Assembly: GCF_000004195.4 (NCBI RefSeq)
Contig: NC_030681.2
Location: forward strand, 138,325,506-138,389,505
Direction of reading: 5' to 3'
DNA: 64,000 nt
Origin: Xenopus tropicalis
Lineage: Eukaryota > Chordata > Amphibia > Anura > Pipidae
A program made the position numbers and the translations under genes. The notes under the pieces were generated by a model. The model made no database searches, was not told the origin of the DNA, and saw nothing but the letters and a program-made list of their open reading frames with translations. Below, in pieces: positions 34,738 through 45,616 of the stretch. Within the stretch, counting starts at the first letter, position 1; the number at the start of each line of letters is the position of its first letter.

Positions 34738-35135
34738 AAGGGGCAGATTTACTAATCCACGAATCCGAATCCCGAAAGGGAAAAAATCGTATTGGAAACA
34801 AAAATTTTGCGATTTTTTAGTCACCATCGCGATTTTTCGTATTTGTCGCGACTTTTTTGGCGCCGTCGCGACTTTATCGTATTTTGTGCGATTTTTTCGC
34901 CCGCCGTCGCAATTTTTTCGTATTGAGCGATAGGAAATGGCGGAAAAACCAATCCGATTTTTTCGCGACGGCGATGAAAAAGTCGCAGAAAATATACGAA
35001 AAAGTCGCGATGGCAACGAAAAAAATCGTGGGACATACGAAGAAGTTGCAACGGCGACGAAAAAGTCACAAAAATACCGATCATTACGAAAAAACGCATT
35101 CGGACCGTTCGTGGATTAGTAAATCTCCCCCTTAA
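34738..35135. mobile_element. Hairpin MITE (GGGCAGATTTACTAA end), nested
   Basis: GGGGCAGATTTACTAATCC at the left and GGATTAGTAAATCTCCCCC at the right are inverse. The whole element is a long fold-back rich in CGATTTTT and its inverse, with many CpG. It lies inside the element at 34,545-35,958. Confidence 0.75.
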
Positions 35136-35484
35136 GGTCCCCATACACGGCCCGATTATAGCTGCCGATATCAGTCCCTTGGACCTATTCGGCAGCTTAT
35201 CGGCCCGTGTAGGGGCAGAACCGAGGGGCCTGGCCAGCCAGATATCGATCGGCCAGGTTAGAAAATCCAGTCGGATCGGGGACCGCATCAGCTCGTTGAC
35301 GCGGTCCCCGAACCGACTGCCCCATTGCCGCGTGCAGAATTTGAACGTTTGGCCGCACGGCCAAACGATCGAATTCGCCTACATGCCTCCCCGATATCGC
35401 CACCTGTAGGTGGGGATATTGGGTGAAGATCCACTCACTTGGCGACATCGCCAAGCGAGCGGATTTGCCCGTGTATGGCCAGCT
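35136..35484. mobile_element. TTAA-target MITE with hairpin ends, nested
   Basis: It begins GGTCCCCATACACGGCCCG directly after TTAA (35,132-35,135) and ends CCCGTGTATGGCCAGCTT. Near the left end GCTGCCGATAT and TATTCGGCAGC fold back, and near the right end CTTGGCGACATCGCCAAG is a perfect palindrome. It is adjacent to, not separated from, the MITE at 34,738, which implies insertion at that element's very edge or replacement of its target. It is the same family as 59,017-59,281. Confidence 0.75.
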
Positions 35485-36666
35485 TTAGATGCGCTAAATA
35501 TTGCATTAGTCTTTCCCAAAATTAACACCTACTTGGGGCAGGCGGTAATTATAGAAAAGTACAGTTAACGAGCTTTTGGCAACACAATATGGACTTTGCA
35601 GTGTTATTTATTCAAGTCTGTGTTGGCCCCAGAGTGATGCAGCCGCCAGTTTGCAGGGAAATGGGCATTTTCAGTACAGTAATTTTCCGTAAGTATTGGC
35701 GTGTATGGCTAACATGGCGTGCGTTTTTTCGCACGCAGCAACTATTTATATGCGGTGCATTGATTAGCGCTCATTCCGTCAAATACCGCACGAAAATAGT
35801 CTTAGCGGCTAAAATAACGCAAGCAGCATCGCGTGTAAATTAACGCAAGTATCCTTTTAGTGAATCGTGTGTTAAAACGCGAAAAATTAGACACAATAAA
35901 AATTTTAACACATGCTATAAATAGCGTACGTTTTAACGCACTTTAGTGAATCGGCCCTTTTGTGTGCGGTGACTTCCGTTTTTATGTGACAAAAAGTCAC
36001 ATTGTTTAAAGGATTTGGTTTGGCCAGGCGCATGGATTCGGGCGAATCTGAATTCTGCTAAAAAAAAAATGCCAAATCTTCAATGAATCCTGAACCAAAT
36101 TCTGTTCCAGATTCAGCCAAAATTCAGCTTTTTTCAGCAGGATTCGGGCAAATGCATGCCTCTGTCGGAACTGAATCCAAATTTGAAACCATGTGACAGA
36201 AACACACAAGGTGAAATTTTTTTTCCGTGCGCTTTGTGCGCAGTTCTCTTTAACCCTTCCTTTCCCTGATTTGCACATGCAATTTAGGATTCAGTTCAAT
36301 ATTCGGACAAATCTTTCCCAAAGGATTTCAGGGATCAGCTGGATCCTAAAGTAGTAGATTTGGTGCATCCCTATAGCAAATGATTCCTTATTTACCCAGC
36401 CAAATACCCCAGATCAATGATAGGATCACATTGGTGGGATTTAATGAAGAACAGCTGACCACAAATCCCAGGCATGGGCCAATGCAGTACCAGTACCTGA
36501 TAGAGGGGATTTTCCTCCTTATATGTATCAGATCGATTAGCGTTTAGTTCCCATACACATGATTGGCTGCCACTTCAGTCAAGCATTCAAAGGCAGTGTC
36601 TATTTGAGGCAATTTTGGATTGAAATGTGTAAGAATTAATTTCAAAACTTTTCAATGATTGCACAC

Positions 36667-36732
36667 TGTTTGGAGTAACATAAGTAAGTTGGGTTGAAAA
36701 AAGACCATCAAGTTCAACCCTTCCAAGTTAGC
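36667..36732 (+). repeat. Vertebrate interspersed motif (GGGTTGAA...TTCAACCC)
   Basis: GGGTTGAAAAAAGACC and CATCAAGTTCAACCC form a short fold-back seen in many frog and fish repeats. The tandem array that follows begins inside the same repeat. Confidence 0.5.
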
Positions 36733-37152
36733 CCAGCACATACAGACCCATACTGACCTATCTATCCACTCACATACAGACCCATACTGACCTATCTATC
36801 CACTCACATACAGACCCACACTGACCTATCCACTCACATACAGACCCATACTGACCTATCTATATACTCACATACAGACCCATACTGACCTATCTATACA
36901 CTCACATACTGACCCACACTGACCTATCTATCCACTCACATACAGACCCATACTGACCTATCTATCCACTCACATACAGACCCATCTATCCACTCACATA
37001 CAGACCCACACTGACCTATCTATCCACTCACATACAGACCCATACTGACCTATCTATCCACTCACATACAGACCCATACTGACCTATCTATCCACTCACA
37101 TACAGACCCATACTGACCTATCCACTCACATACAGACCCATACTGACCTAAA
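36729..37152 (+). repeat. 34-bp tandem array with shortened units
   Basis: The unit is CATACAGACCCATACTGACC followed by TATCTATCCACTCA. Some copies lack one TATC (30 bp), and one copy near 36,985 also lacks the ACTGACC block. Variants ACACTGACC and TATACACTCA mark subgroups. Confidence 0.95.
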
Positions 37153-37320
37153 GTTCAAACGAAAGAAGCTCCAAGCACACCGGATTAAAAAGGATAAAAC
37201 TTCATCTTTATTAGTCCATTAGGATACAGGTACCTAACGCGTTTCGTGCGCGTGCGCACTTAGTCATAGGCATACCCGTATGTCAGAACGAAAGGTTTAA
37301 ATAGTTTATATCACCTGATA
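37153..37320 (-). repeat. Retroelement terminus with hammerhead-like fold
   Basis: On the - strand ATGACTAAGTGCG, then CGCACGAAACGCG, then TAATAAAGATGAAG. GTGCG and CGCAC can pair as stem II, and GAAAC follows at the expected place. The box that should read CUGANGA is altered at two positions. The arrangement matches the terminus at 30,100-30,185, so a Penelope-like origin is likely. No coding part is attached. Confidence 0.4.
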
Positions 37321-38578
37321 ATAATTAACGAATCAACCGACCCCAAATGTAAAAGTTAAACAACAATAATCCCAATGGAACCAAAATAAAGAAAACAATC
37401 ACATAATAAAACGTAAAACGCACACAAAAGCACCAACGAGGCACAGTCAGAGGGTCATGTCCTGGAAATGACAGTGAAGTCCACAGAGCAGTGGTTGGAA
37501 GTTCTGGGTTAATATGATGTCTCAATAGGCAATAGGCAATACAAGCTTGCCGGCTGATAAGCTGTGCCATGGGGCAGAGACAGCAAATCCCAAATAGAGG
37601 GAGATAAAGCGAGTGGGAGAGAGATTCTCTGCATTTGGGTGTCTGTTAGTAACCTAAATCCCAAACACTGCACATTGTGCAGGTCTGCTTCTCTTCTTCA
37701 CCTCCAGGTTACACTGCAGATAGATACCAGCGACAGGCTGTCACAGCCAACAGAGATTTATTTAAAGGCATATTATACTCTGTTTATAACTGTGGTTACT
37801 ATGTCTCATTGTTATTGTTACTTTATATTACTTATTTTTCTATTTAGGTCCTTTTCTTTTCATATATCAGTCGTTCATTCAAATCACACCCTGGTTAAAA
37901 AAAGTTAAGTCAGCAAAGAAGCTACCCTTTTACTAAGGGCCATGTCACACACAGTGTTTTACAGGTTTGTTTTAATCACATCATTTTTTTAATTGGTTCT
38001 ATGAGTGCTTAAATTAGAGCTGCGCATAATAATCTATGCTCTGGTACAATAATGTTGTCTTCTGACCTTAAATCTCAGCATACCCAACCATGGCAACGGC
38101 ATAATTATTTGGCCAAAAATAAACTTTTTAATTAGGCATTCAGCAAGGAAAAACCGAACAAGGCCAATAAAATATGCATAGTGGGGCGTATACAGTATTG
38201 CCTTAACCTTATCTTATCTTATAGGTCACCAAGACCATAACCAATTACCACACCATCATCACCCATATGCCTGTCAACAGTTAACATAAATCATGCTTCT
38301 ATGTAGATCAGCTGCATACCAATGGTCCTGATGTGCAAATTTGAGTGGCAAAAAGATTAAAACCTACTGCTGCCCTCTAGTGGTGAAAAGAAAAACACCA
38401 AAAGCCTAACGCGTACAATGGGCAGTTAGCCATCCTAATGGATCCCTTGGTGCTCCATACACAGGGAGATCTGGTGTCGTGTCGGTGTTCAGCTACATAG
38501 TATTTATATGAAGGTTCTGGGGACCTTTGCCTTAAAAATACTTTGCAGTTAAAGTTTTTGGCCAAACCAACTCTTTTG

Positions 38579-39148
38579 GGTGTATTTATTAACACTGTAG
38601 TCAAACATCACAGGTGATGTTGCCCATAGCAACCAATCAGCACTTAGGGGCAGATTTGTTAACATTCTGATTTTTGTGGTTTTAGAGATTTTTGAAACAA
38701 CAACTAAACTCAGTTTCTCCAAAATTACAATTGCAAAGTGATTTATTAAAACAGCCTTTTAAAAAAAGACGTGTATCATTTTATGCACTAATGAAAGCAT
38801 CTAAAAAACCCAAAAACAAAGAAAGTTCTTCCAGTTGTAAAAAGAACCCCCTCCCCCCCCCCCCCCCCCCCCGCTGACTTCTACATAACCTCAACAGCCT
38901 ATAGATGGCGTATCTTTTCTTTTGGAATTGTTGCAGTTTTGTCGCATAATAAATGGCAACAAAATTGTGCTTTTTTTTCCCACAACAAAATCGTACTTTT
39001 GCACATAAGGATAAGAATCGTGAAAAAAAATATGACCTTTAGTAAATTCCCCCCCTACGATTTGAACCTACAACAAAAACCAAAGCAAAGGTGTGATTGG
39101 TTGCTATAGGCAACATTACCAGTGATGTTTGTCTCCAATAAATACACC
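38579..39148. mobile_element. Hairpin MITE (GGTGTATTTATTAACACTG end), interrupted
   Basis: GGTGTATTTATTAA, CAAACATCAC and CCCATAGCAACCAATCA at the left have inverse partners at the right: TGATTGGTTGCTATAGG, GTGATGTTTG and AATAAATACACC. The original element is about 160 bp. A second MITE occupies 38,646-39,055. Confidence 0.75.
38646..39055. mobile_element. Hairpin MITE (GGGGCAGATTT end), nested, with C20 tract
   Basis: GGGGCAGATTTGTTAAC at the left and TTTAGTAAATTCCCCCCC at the right are inverse; this is the same family as 34,738-35,135. It contains 20 C residues at 38,853-38,872. It sits in the middle of the preceding MITE. Confidence 0.65.
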
Positions 39149-39207
39149 TCTTATTGTGATGTGATGGACAACCAAAGGCGACTATTTGTTTCAGATGACT
39201 TTTTTTT

Positions 39208-39222
39208 GGGGGGGGGGGGGGG
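39208..39222 (+). repeat. G15 homopolymer
   Basis: Fifteen G residues directly after T8, about 340 bp from the C20 tract. Confidence 0.9.
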
Positions 39223-39914
39223 TTGAGTTCTGCCCACATTGTAGGGGTTTGGCTTCACTACTCAGATATAGATGCAGTGTGTCTGTATTCCAAGTGCTAA
39301 ATAATACGAAACCCCTATAAGCAGGTGCGATACATCAGGACAGTAATGAGATATACAGTTTGCTCTCTTCAGCTCAACAAATGGATTTTATATAATTGCC
39401 AGGAAAGCAGCTTAATATCTTTAACATTTTGGCCAGGCAATCTGCCTCCCAGCAGGCCCCGAATGGCACAACCAGCCCGATACCCCTTGTATACTCTGTA
39501 CTGTGCGACTCTCCGGCTGTACTCCTATCTCACAAGGACACACACTGCCACCTATTTGCTGCATCAGCTACTGACAGACATGTACAAGTAATTACATTTC
39601 TAACAATCCTTTTATTCCTGGATTTTCACTGTCTGACTTTTTTTTTTTTTACTACATAATTACAGTCCCCAAACCATAAAATCCTTAGCAAGCTATTGCA
39701 ATTTTTGTGACTTAATTTAAACCAGACCCTGCAGCTGAGAGCTTAATCAACTTATCCGCCACCGTGCATTAATTTCCTCCCCCTCCGTATTGGGATCCTA
39801 CTATTCAGATACAATGCAGTCACACCTCCTTACTGACTATGGTGATTGCCAATCAGCTGCCCACTACTTATGGCTGTGACTGATGGCTCTTTACCCAGTC
39901 CATTACTGATAATA

Positions 39915-40265
39915 TTAAAGGGAACCTAAACCCAAACTAAAAATGAATATGATTTGTTGCAGTATACATTTTTTGTGGTTTCTACGACAGGGGCAGTTTT
40001 AGACTGCTCTTACCAGGCTTTTTAGATTGAGAATGCCAATGACATGCCCATGTCCTTCACTGACCATAGGAATACTTACATTCCAACTCTGAATAATGGC
40101 GATGAGCTCAAAGCCTGATAATGAAAAGACAGGATTATAAAACTGCTAAGATTTTAGAAACGACTAAAAAAAAAGAAAAAGTTAATGCAAATTGCCAAAA
40201 GCCCTGAGAGAGGTGCTCACAATACATTTACATCAGGTTCCTGTTTGTGTTTAGTTCCCCTTTAA
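39915..40265. mobile_element. T2-like MITE (TTAA), 351 bp
   Basis: TTAAAGGGAACCTAAACCC at the left and GTTTAGTTCCCCTTTAA at the right are inverse, with TTAA on both sides. It is non-coding and lies just upstream of the CpG island. Confidence 0.8.
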
Positions 40266-40489
40266 GTCTAAATCATTCAACACAAATGAAAAATAAACAG
40301 TGCCCCCACTTTAAGGCCAAGTAAAAGTAATAATAGTCTATAGGCAAAGAGGCGTCAGGGAATAACAGTAGAAAACTAAGTCCTACTGCTGAGATACAGT
40401 AATACTACATGAGGAACGGACAGCACCCAACTCGGCACCTCCACCCTCCGCCACTTCCTGAGCCCTGGGAGCCGCACATTGAGAAAACC

Positions 40490-40505
40490 ATGGGACATAC
40501 CAACT
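40490..40505 (+). CDS. Possible short first coding segment, Met-Gly start
   Basis: ACCATGG is an ideal translation start context. The five codons read Met-Gly-His-Thr-Asn and are followed by CT and GTAAGTAC, a strong donor. A Met-Gly start would allow N-myristoylation. With no downstream exon identified this could be chance. If not spliced, the frame stops after 17 codons. Confidence 0.2.
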
Positions 40506-40759
40506 GTAAGTACCGGCGGGGGGTGCTACTGTCACGCCTCTAAACTTCACAACAAGATGAGTTTAGCTGGAAACAACACGAATGCTATCGGGCTAATTAC
40601 ACAGGGAGGTATCGCTGAGCGCTGCTTCAGTCTAGTTACCTCCTACAGGAGGAAGGCGGCTATTTCTACAAGTGATTTACCCCCCTCCGCTGGGCATTGG
40701 GGTTGGGACGCACTATTGTAATATTCCATTGCGCGTAGGGCGCTGTTGGTCCGCTCCGG

Positions 40760-41060
40760 TGTCTCCTCCTCACTATGCAAAGTGCCCGGACTGGCCGCTG
40801 CCAGCGCTTGTACGAACTATGTGCTCAGTGAGAGAGAGCAGCCAGCCAGCAGGGGACCCTCCGTGTAAGCCTCTCGGCACTGTCTGACACCCGGGCTGCA
40901 AACTTGCCTGTACCGCCTGTACTCTCCCAGCCCTGCCTGCCTGCCTCTGGGTGTGTGGGGGGAGCCTGTCCGACCGCAGGTGGAACTCTGGGCGCCATAG
41001 AGTGGAAGTCAGACACATCGCAGTGACTGCTGGAGGGACGAGTGAACTTACCGGCAACTG
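40760..41060 (+). other. Candidate non-coding first exon, 3' boundary at 41,060
   Basis: CGGCAACTG is followed by GTAAGTGAC, a near-perfect donor, within the CpG island. The 5' limit given here is arbitrary; I cannot place the transcription start. No long open frame from ATG crosses the donor, so the exon would be 5' untranslated, with translation starting downstream, possibly in the exon at 62,305. Confidence 0.45.
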
Positions 41061-41485
41061 GTAAGTGACTCTGTTGTGCCTACATTCTCCCTCACCCGGG
41101 GGCGCTAGAGAGCAGGGGCACAACTGATGCTTTAGAATTAATGAGAGCGGAGTGTTTATTATTGTTGTTACTTTCCTCACGGTTGGTTTATAGGCAGAGA
41201 AAGCATCGGTCCGGGGGCCGCCGGGCTCCTTAGGGGCGAAACAGGGGATTCATGAGTTGTAGTTTAACAACAGCTGGAAGTTACAGGTTGGGCTTCTGTG
41301 ATGTTTATAGTAAAAAGAAAAAAAACAGTAGTCATACAAGTACAGATTTCTGTCCCGTAGGGGCTTCTAACATGCTGGGAGCTCAGGTCCAGCGCTTTCT
41401 AATCCCTGATACGTGTATATCTTGTGCCCCCAAGCCAACCACCTTACGCTAGGTACTCCATTGCCGGCACCTTTGGTCAGGGTAC

Positions 41486-42976
41486 TCCTGTGCCTCCAAG
41501 CCGGAGATCTGACCGGACCCCTGTGCCTCCAAGCCGGAGATCTGACCCCGACCCCTGTGCCTCCAAGCCGGAGATCTGACCCCGACCCCTGTGCCTCCAA
41601 GCCGGAGATCTGACCGGACCCCTGTGCCTCCAAGCCGGAGATCTGACCGGACCCCTGTGCCTCCAAGCCGGAGATCTGACCCCAACTCCTGTGCCTCCAA
41701 GCCGGAGATCTGACCAGACCCCTGTGCCTCCAAGCCGGAGATCTGTCCCCGACCCCTGTGCCTCCAAGCCGGAGATCTGACCCCGACCCCTGTGCCTCCA
41801 AGCCGGAGATCTGACCCCGACCCCTGTGCCTCCAAGCCGGAGATCTGACCCCGACCCCTGTGCCTCCAAGCCGGAGATCTGACCCCGACCCCTGTGCCTC
41901 CAAGCCGGAGATCTGACCCCGACCCCTGTGCCTCCAAGCCGGAGATCTGACCCCGACCCCTGTGCCTCCAAGCCGGAGATCTGACCCCGACCCCTGTGCC
42001 TCCAAGCCGGAGATCTGACCCCGACCCCTGTGCCTCCAAGCCGGAGATCTGACCCCGACCCCTGTGCCTCCAAGCCGGAGATCTGACCCCGACCCCTGTG
42101 CCTCCAAGCCGGAGATCTGACCCCGACCCCTGTGCCTCCAAGCCGGAGATCTGACCCCGACCCCTGTGCCTCCAAGCCGGAGATCTGACCCCGACCCCTG
42201 TGCCTCCAAGCCGGAGATCTGACCCCGACCCCTGTGCCTCCAAGCCGGAGATCTGACCCCGACCCCTGTGCCTCCAAGCCGGAGATCTGACCCCGACCCC
42301 TGTGCCTCCATCCGGAGATCTGACCCCGACCCCTGTGCCCCCAAGCCGGTGATCTGACCGGACCACTGTGCCTCCAAGCCAGAGATATGATCAGACTCCT
42401 GTGCCTCCAAGCTGGAGACCTGACCTCACCCCAGCGCCTCCAAGTCAGAGATCTGATTGGACTCCTGCACCTCCAAGCCGGAGATCTGACCGGACCCCGG
42501 CACCTCCAAGCCGGAGATCTGACCGGACCCCGGCACCTCCAAGCCGGAGATCTGACCGGACCCCGGCACCTCCAAGCCGGAGATCTGACCGGACCCCTGC
42601 ACCTCCAAGCCGGAGATCTGACCAGACCCCTGTGCCTCCAAGTTGGAGATCTGACCTGAGATCTGACCTCACCCCTGTGCCTCCAAGTCGAAGATCTGAC
42701 CTGATATCTGACCGGACCCCTGTGCCTCCAAGTCGGAGCTCTGACCTCACCCCTGTGCCTCCAAGTCGGAGATCTGACCTCGCCCCTGTGCCTCCAAGCC
42801 GTAGATCTGACCTCACCCCTGTGCCTCTAAGTCGGAGATCTGACCTGAGATCTGACTGGACCCCTGCGCCTCCAAGCAAGATATGTGGTCGGACCCCTTC
42901 ACCTCCAAGCTGGAGATCTGATCCGAACCCTTCTACATCTAAGCTGTTGATCTGTTCAGCCCCCTGTGTTTAAGCT
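41486..42976 (+). repeat. 34-bp GC-rich tandem array, about 43 units
   Basis: The unit is TGTGCCTCCAAGCCGGAGAT followed by CTGACCCCGACCCC. About 18 consecutive units (41,740-42,300) are nearly identical, while the units at either end carry GACCGGACCCC or GACCTCACCCC variants and small insertions of ATCTGACCTG. Each unit contains the palindrome AGATCT and one or two CpGs. Open frames on both strands (up to 347 codons on the - strand) arise from the repeats, and their residue patterns shift every unit because 34 is not a multiple of three. The array begins about 430 bp past the candidate exon 1 donor. Confidence 0.97.
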
Positions 42977-44304
42977 GGAGACTTACTATTGCTTCCCTGC
43001 ATGCCCAGATGGCATAGTGCAAGTGCAATGCAGCATGTTACAGCATAATGTACAGGGCTATTCTGTTAAAATAAGAGTAACCTGTTTATAAGCTGGTGGG
43101 TGGGTGTGTATACGTACTGGAGTTGTGGTGCTGCAGTAGGTTAGGGAATTATATGGAGACCTGCTCAGCCCCTCTCTTTCCTTATGCTACAGGCATTGCC
43201 TTTAACATTCTTTATATGTAACTGCTTGGTTACCCATAGAAACCTTATATGACCTGCCCAATATTTACTCATGCATTTTCCATCAGAGGAATCGTGCATT
43301 GTGTCCTGTCTCTGCGCAACCAGACAAGTAACCCTCTGCCCTCCCAGATGTCAAGTTCAGTACCATTGGCTATCCGGTTATGGTGAAAGTTACAGATTTC
43401 TAGATTGCCCCAGGGTGCCCATACTAGGTCTATACTGTGTATAAATAAAACCTTTACATTAGCATTAGAGAGTATTTATGTGCCCCCCAGTTCTCTTTAA
43501 CAATGTAAGGGTCTGATTTAAAGTTTATCTCCCCAACCTTTACCCCCTGCAAGAAGAAAGTGATTTGTGGTGAGGAGGTCTGTTAATGTTTCACCGGCAC
43601 CTAGGAGGTGCTCTGGCTGCCGACTTGCACTTACATTTACAGGGAGAGAATAAAGGCAACATCCACTGCGAATGACTTCTGTCGGGGATACCCAGCCCCA
43701 GTGCCTGCTAAATTGGCTGGGTCTCTCCTTGGTATTCCCTGTTTGTGGATCACTGGGATTTGCCTTCAGGTCTCTAGAGCCTCTATTAAATAATCTGTCA
43801 GGGCACGGTGCTTTAAAGAGGCTACAGCATGCACTACACAGAAATGGAGGCTAGCAGCGCTGATCTTTCTTTCATTAAGGGTTTGTGACCTGGTTTCTCT
43901 GCAGGTAATTAGGTAACAGGCCAGGACAGAAAGGGGTGTCACATTACTATGTATTACTGCACGGGTCCTTGTAGGTAGAATAGGGGGGTTAGACAATTTT
44001 TATCCCTTCAACTGCTGCAAGAATCCTGGGAATTGTAGTTCTGCAGCAGGCACGCTGGTGGGGATATACTGGGGGGCTCCAGTAGTACTGTGCAACTTCA
44101 GTGTGCCCTTAGGTGCCATTATATCTGTCATTATGTAAAAGGTATATAATGTTATAAGTGTGAGGTTGATTGGGTTGTGTATTTTTTGCTGAGTATATTC
44201 ACATATAATGGAAATTGGGTTTCTGGTGCCTATCCGTGACTCTTTTTCAACCCAGAAAATAAAGTATCTTGAAAATAGATGCAACATGTGAGGTTTTAGT
44301 GAAC

Positions 44305-44341
44305 TCCCAGGATGCTCAGCCAGTCACTGAGCATCCTGGGA
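44305..44341. repeat. Perfect 15-bp hairpin, 7-nt loop
   Basis: TCCCAGGATGCTCAG and CTGAGCATCCTGGGA are exact inverses separated by CCAGTCA. It is too short for a typical pre-miRNA and is more likely a fragment of a fold-back repeat. Confidence 0.8.
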
Positions 44342-44871
44342 AAGGATAGGGTAACACAGACTCACTTTCCTATCCCTCTGCACTTTTGCTGCCAGATATT
44401 TAAATGGGGGTATAAGGCTACTGCAAATACGTGAAAATCTGTAGTTGTGCCCTTGCCCTTCCTCTGTGTATTGTACTTTTCAGCTCTTTTCATATAGTGG
44501 CTGATTATTTCTCACGCTGCACATTTAAGGGGTGGGTTATATTAAAATTAATTCTCTGGGGGCCAAATCTGTCCTGGGGGGAGCCCTGCCCTATGGCATT
44601 TTCAAACCGTTATGGGCTAATTAGCTGTCTATTCCCATTTAGCATTGCAATGCAGATGAGTAAAAAGCAGAACCGAACCCCACACATATCCACGAGGTTC
44701 TGCAGCAGCTGTAGCCATGGGTCATGTGTCTGCAGCTTTTCTGCCCATATAGACAAGTGCCTTTCCCACTATGGGCAGAGATATACCCAGCAGCCAGTCT
44801 GCCTATGGGAGTGTCTGGCTCTGTGGCTCACAATTCTGAATGTCTGGGCTTTAGTGTAGTCAATACGCTGC

Positions 44872-44895
44872 GCTGCTGCTGCTGCTGCTGCTGCT
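44872..44895 (+). repeat. (GCT)8 microsatellite
   Basis: Eight pure GCT units. Confidence 0.95.
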
Positions 44896-45616
44896 TCCCA
44901 TCTTCCAGCTGTTACTGGAAATAAGCCTACTGTGCAATGAATCTGCTGTGGCTTTGTGTTGCCTTGCCTGCCCTCCTCTGGGAGAGACTCTGGGTACCTG
45001 GCACAGGGGAAATGTTCTGCATAACCGCCTCTTAGGTTGTTGATTAAAGGAAACCGTCTGAGCGAAGCTGGTCCAACGTGTGCATTTCTAGTTCTTCATT
45101 AACTACAATTCCCAGAATTCCCCAACAGCCTCTAGAGATTCAGGCAGGACACATAAAAGAGATGACTTTTTCAAAATCCAATCAATATTACAGTCTAACC
45201 AGGGAATTGTCTTTTGTAAGGAGGAAAACATTGTTTCAATTTCAACTCTTTATATTAAAGCAATGTTTTCTATTAACTAAACATTTCCATCATTTGCTGG
45301 GAGAAGTGCAGCGCTTGTGGCAGCTATAAACAGAGTCAAAACCCTTTCTGTCCCATAAAAGCAGAAGCCGAGTGTTACAGACATTGCAACATATTCTGCG
45401 GCATTGGTATCAGTCGCACCAGAGAGTCGCTGCGCAGTCGTGCAGATAAGAAACAGCCGTGATATTGATGCTTCTCTTTAGCAATGGGCAAAATATTGTG
45501 AGATTTTATTGTTTTTGTAACAAAGTTTGCTGTAAATTGTGGCTTTTTCTGTTCCATTGTACAGAAATTCTATGCAATTTGCTGATTTGATATAAGTTCC
45601 CCTTTGACATTCAGTA

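Larger units (their letters stand above)
34545..35958. mobile_element. Long MITE (AGGGCTGATTCA end) hosting two other MITEs
   Basis: AGGGCTGATTCATTAAAGTG at the left is matched inverted at the right (35,933-35,958) with three differences in 26 bp. TTT lies on both sides (34,542-34,544 and 35,959-35,961) and may be the target duplication. The interior outside the insertions is full of TTAACGC and GCGTTAA words, so the original element was itself a large fold-back of about 660 bp. No open frame of note is present. Confidence 0.7.
40430..41250. promoter_or_regulatory. CpG island, probable promoter region
   Basis: CpG dinucleotides are dense here (for example CCGGCGGGG, GCGCGTAGGGCGC, GGGGGCCGCCGGG) while they are rare in the surrounding 20 kb, apart from MITEs. 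No TATA box is obvious. Perfect GTAAGT donors occur at 40,506 and 41,061 on the + strand, and a GTAAGT also lies on the - strand at 41,046-41,051. This is the clearest candidate for a gene start in the window. Direction is most likely +, given the candidate exon at 62,305, but a divergent transcript is possible. Confidence 0.7.
42977..45616. other. Intron-like stretch, no gene seen
   Basis: No coding exon is recognised. Contains a 15-bp perfect hairpin (44,305-44,341), (GCT)8 at 44,872-44,895, and CTGGGAATTGTAGTT (44,026-44,040), a word frequent in frog repeats. Confidence 0.5.

Noticed and set aside
34627..35454. Several open frames rich in Arg and Lys on both strands
   Set aside because: They lie inside nested fold-back MITEs rich in CGATTTTT words; the opposite strands mirror each other.
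40773..41180. 135-codon - strand open frame in the CpG island
   Set aside because: GC-rich promoter sequence often has chance open frames; there is no domain, and a - strand splice donor falls inside it.
41367..42973. Open frames up to 347 codons on the - strand and 201 on the + strand
   Set aside because: They arise from the 34-bp array. Three frames on the - strand are open at once, and the residue register rotates with each unit.
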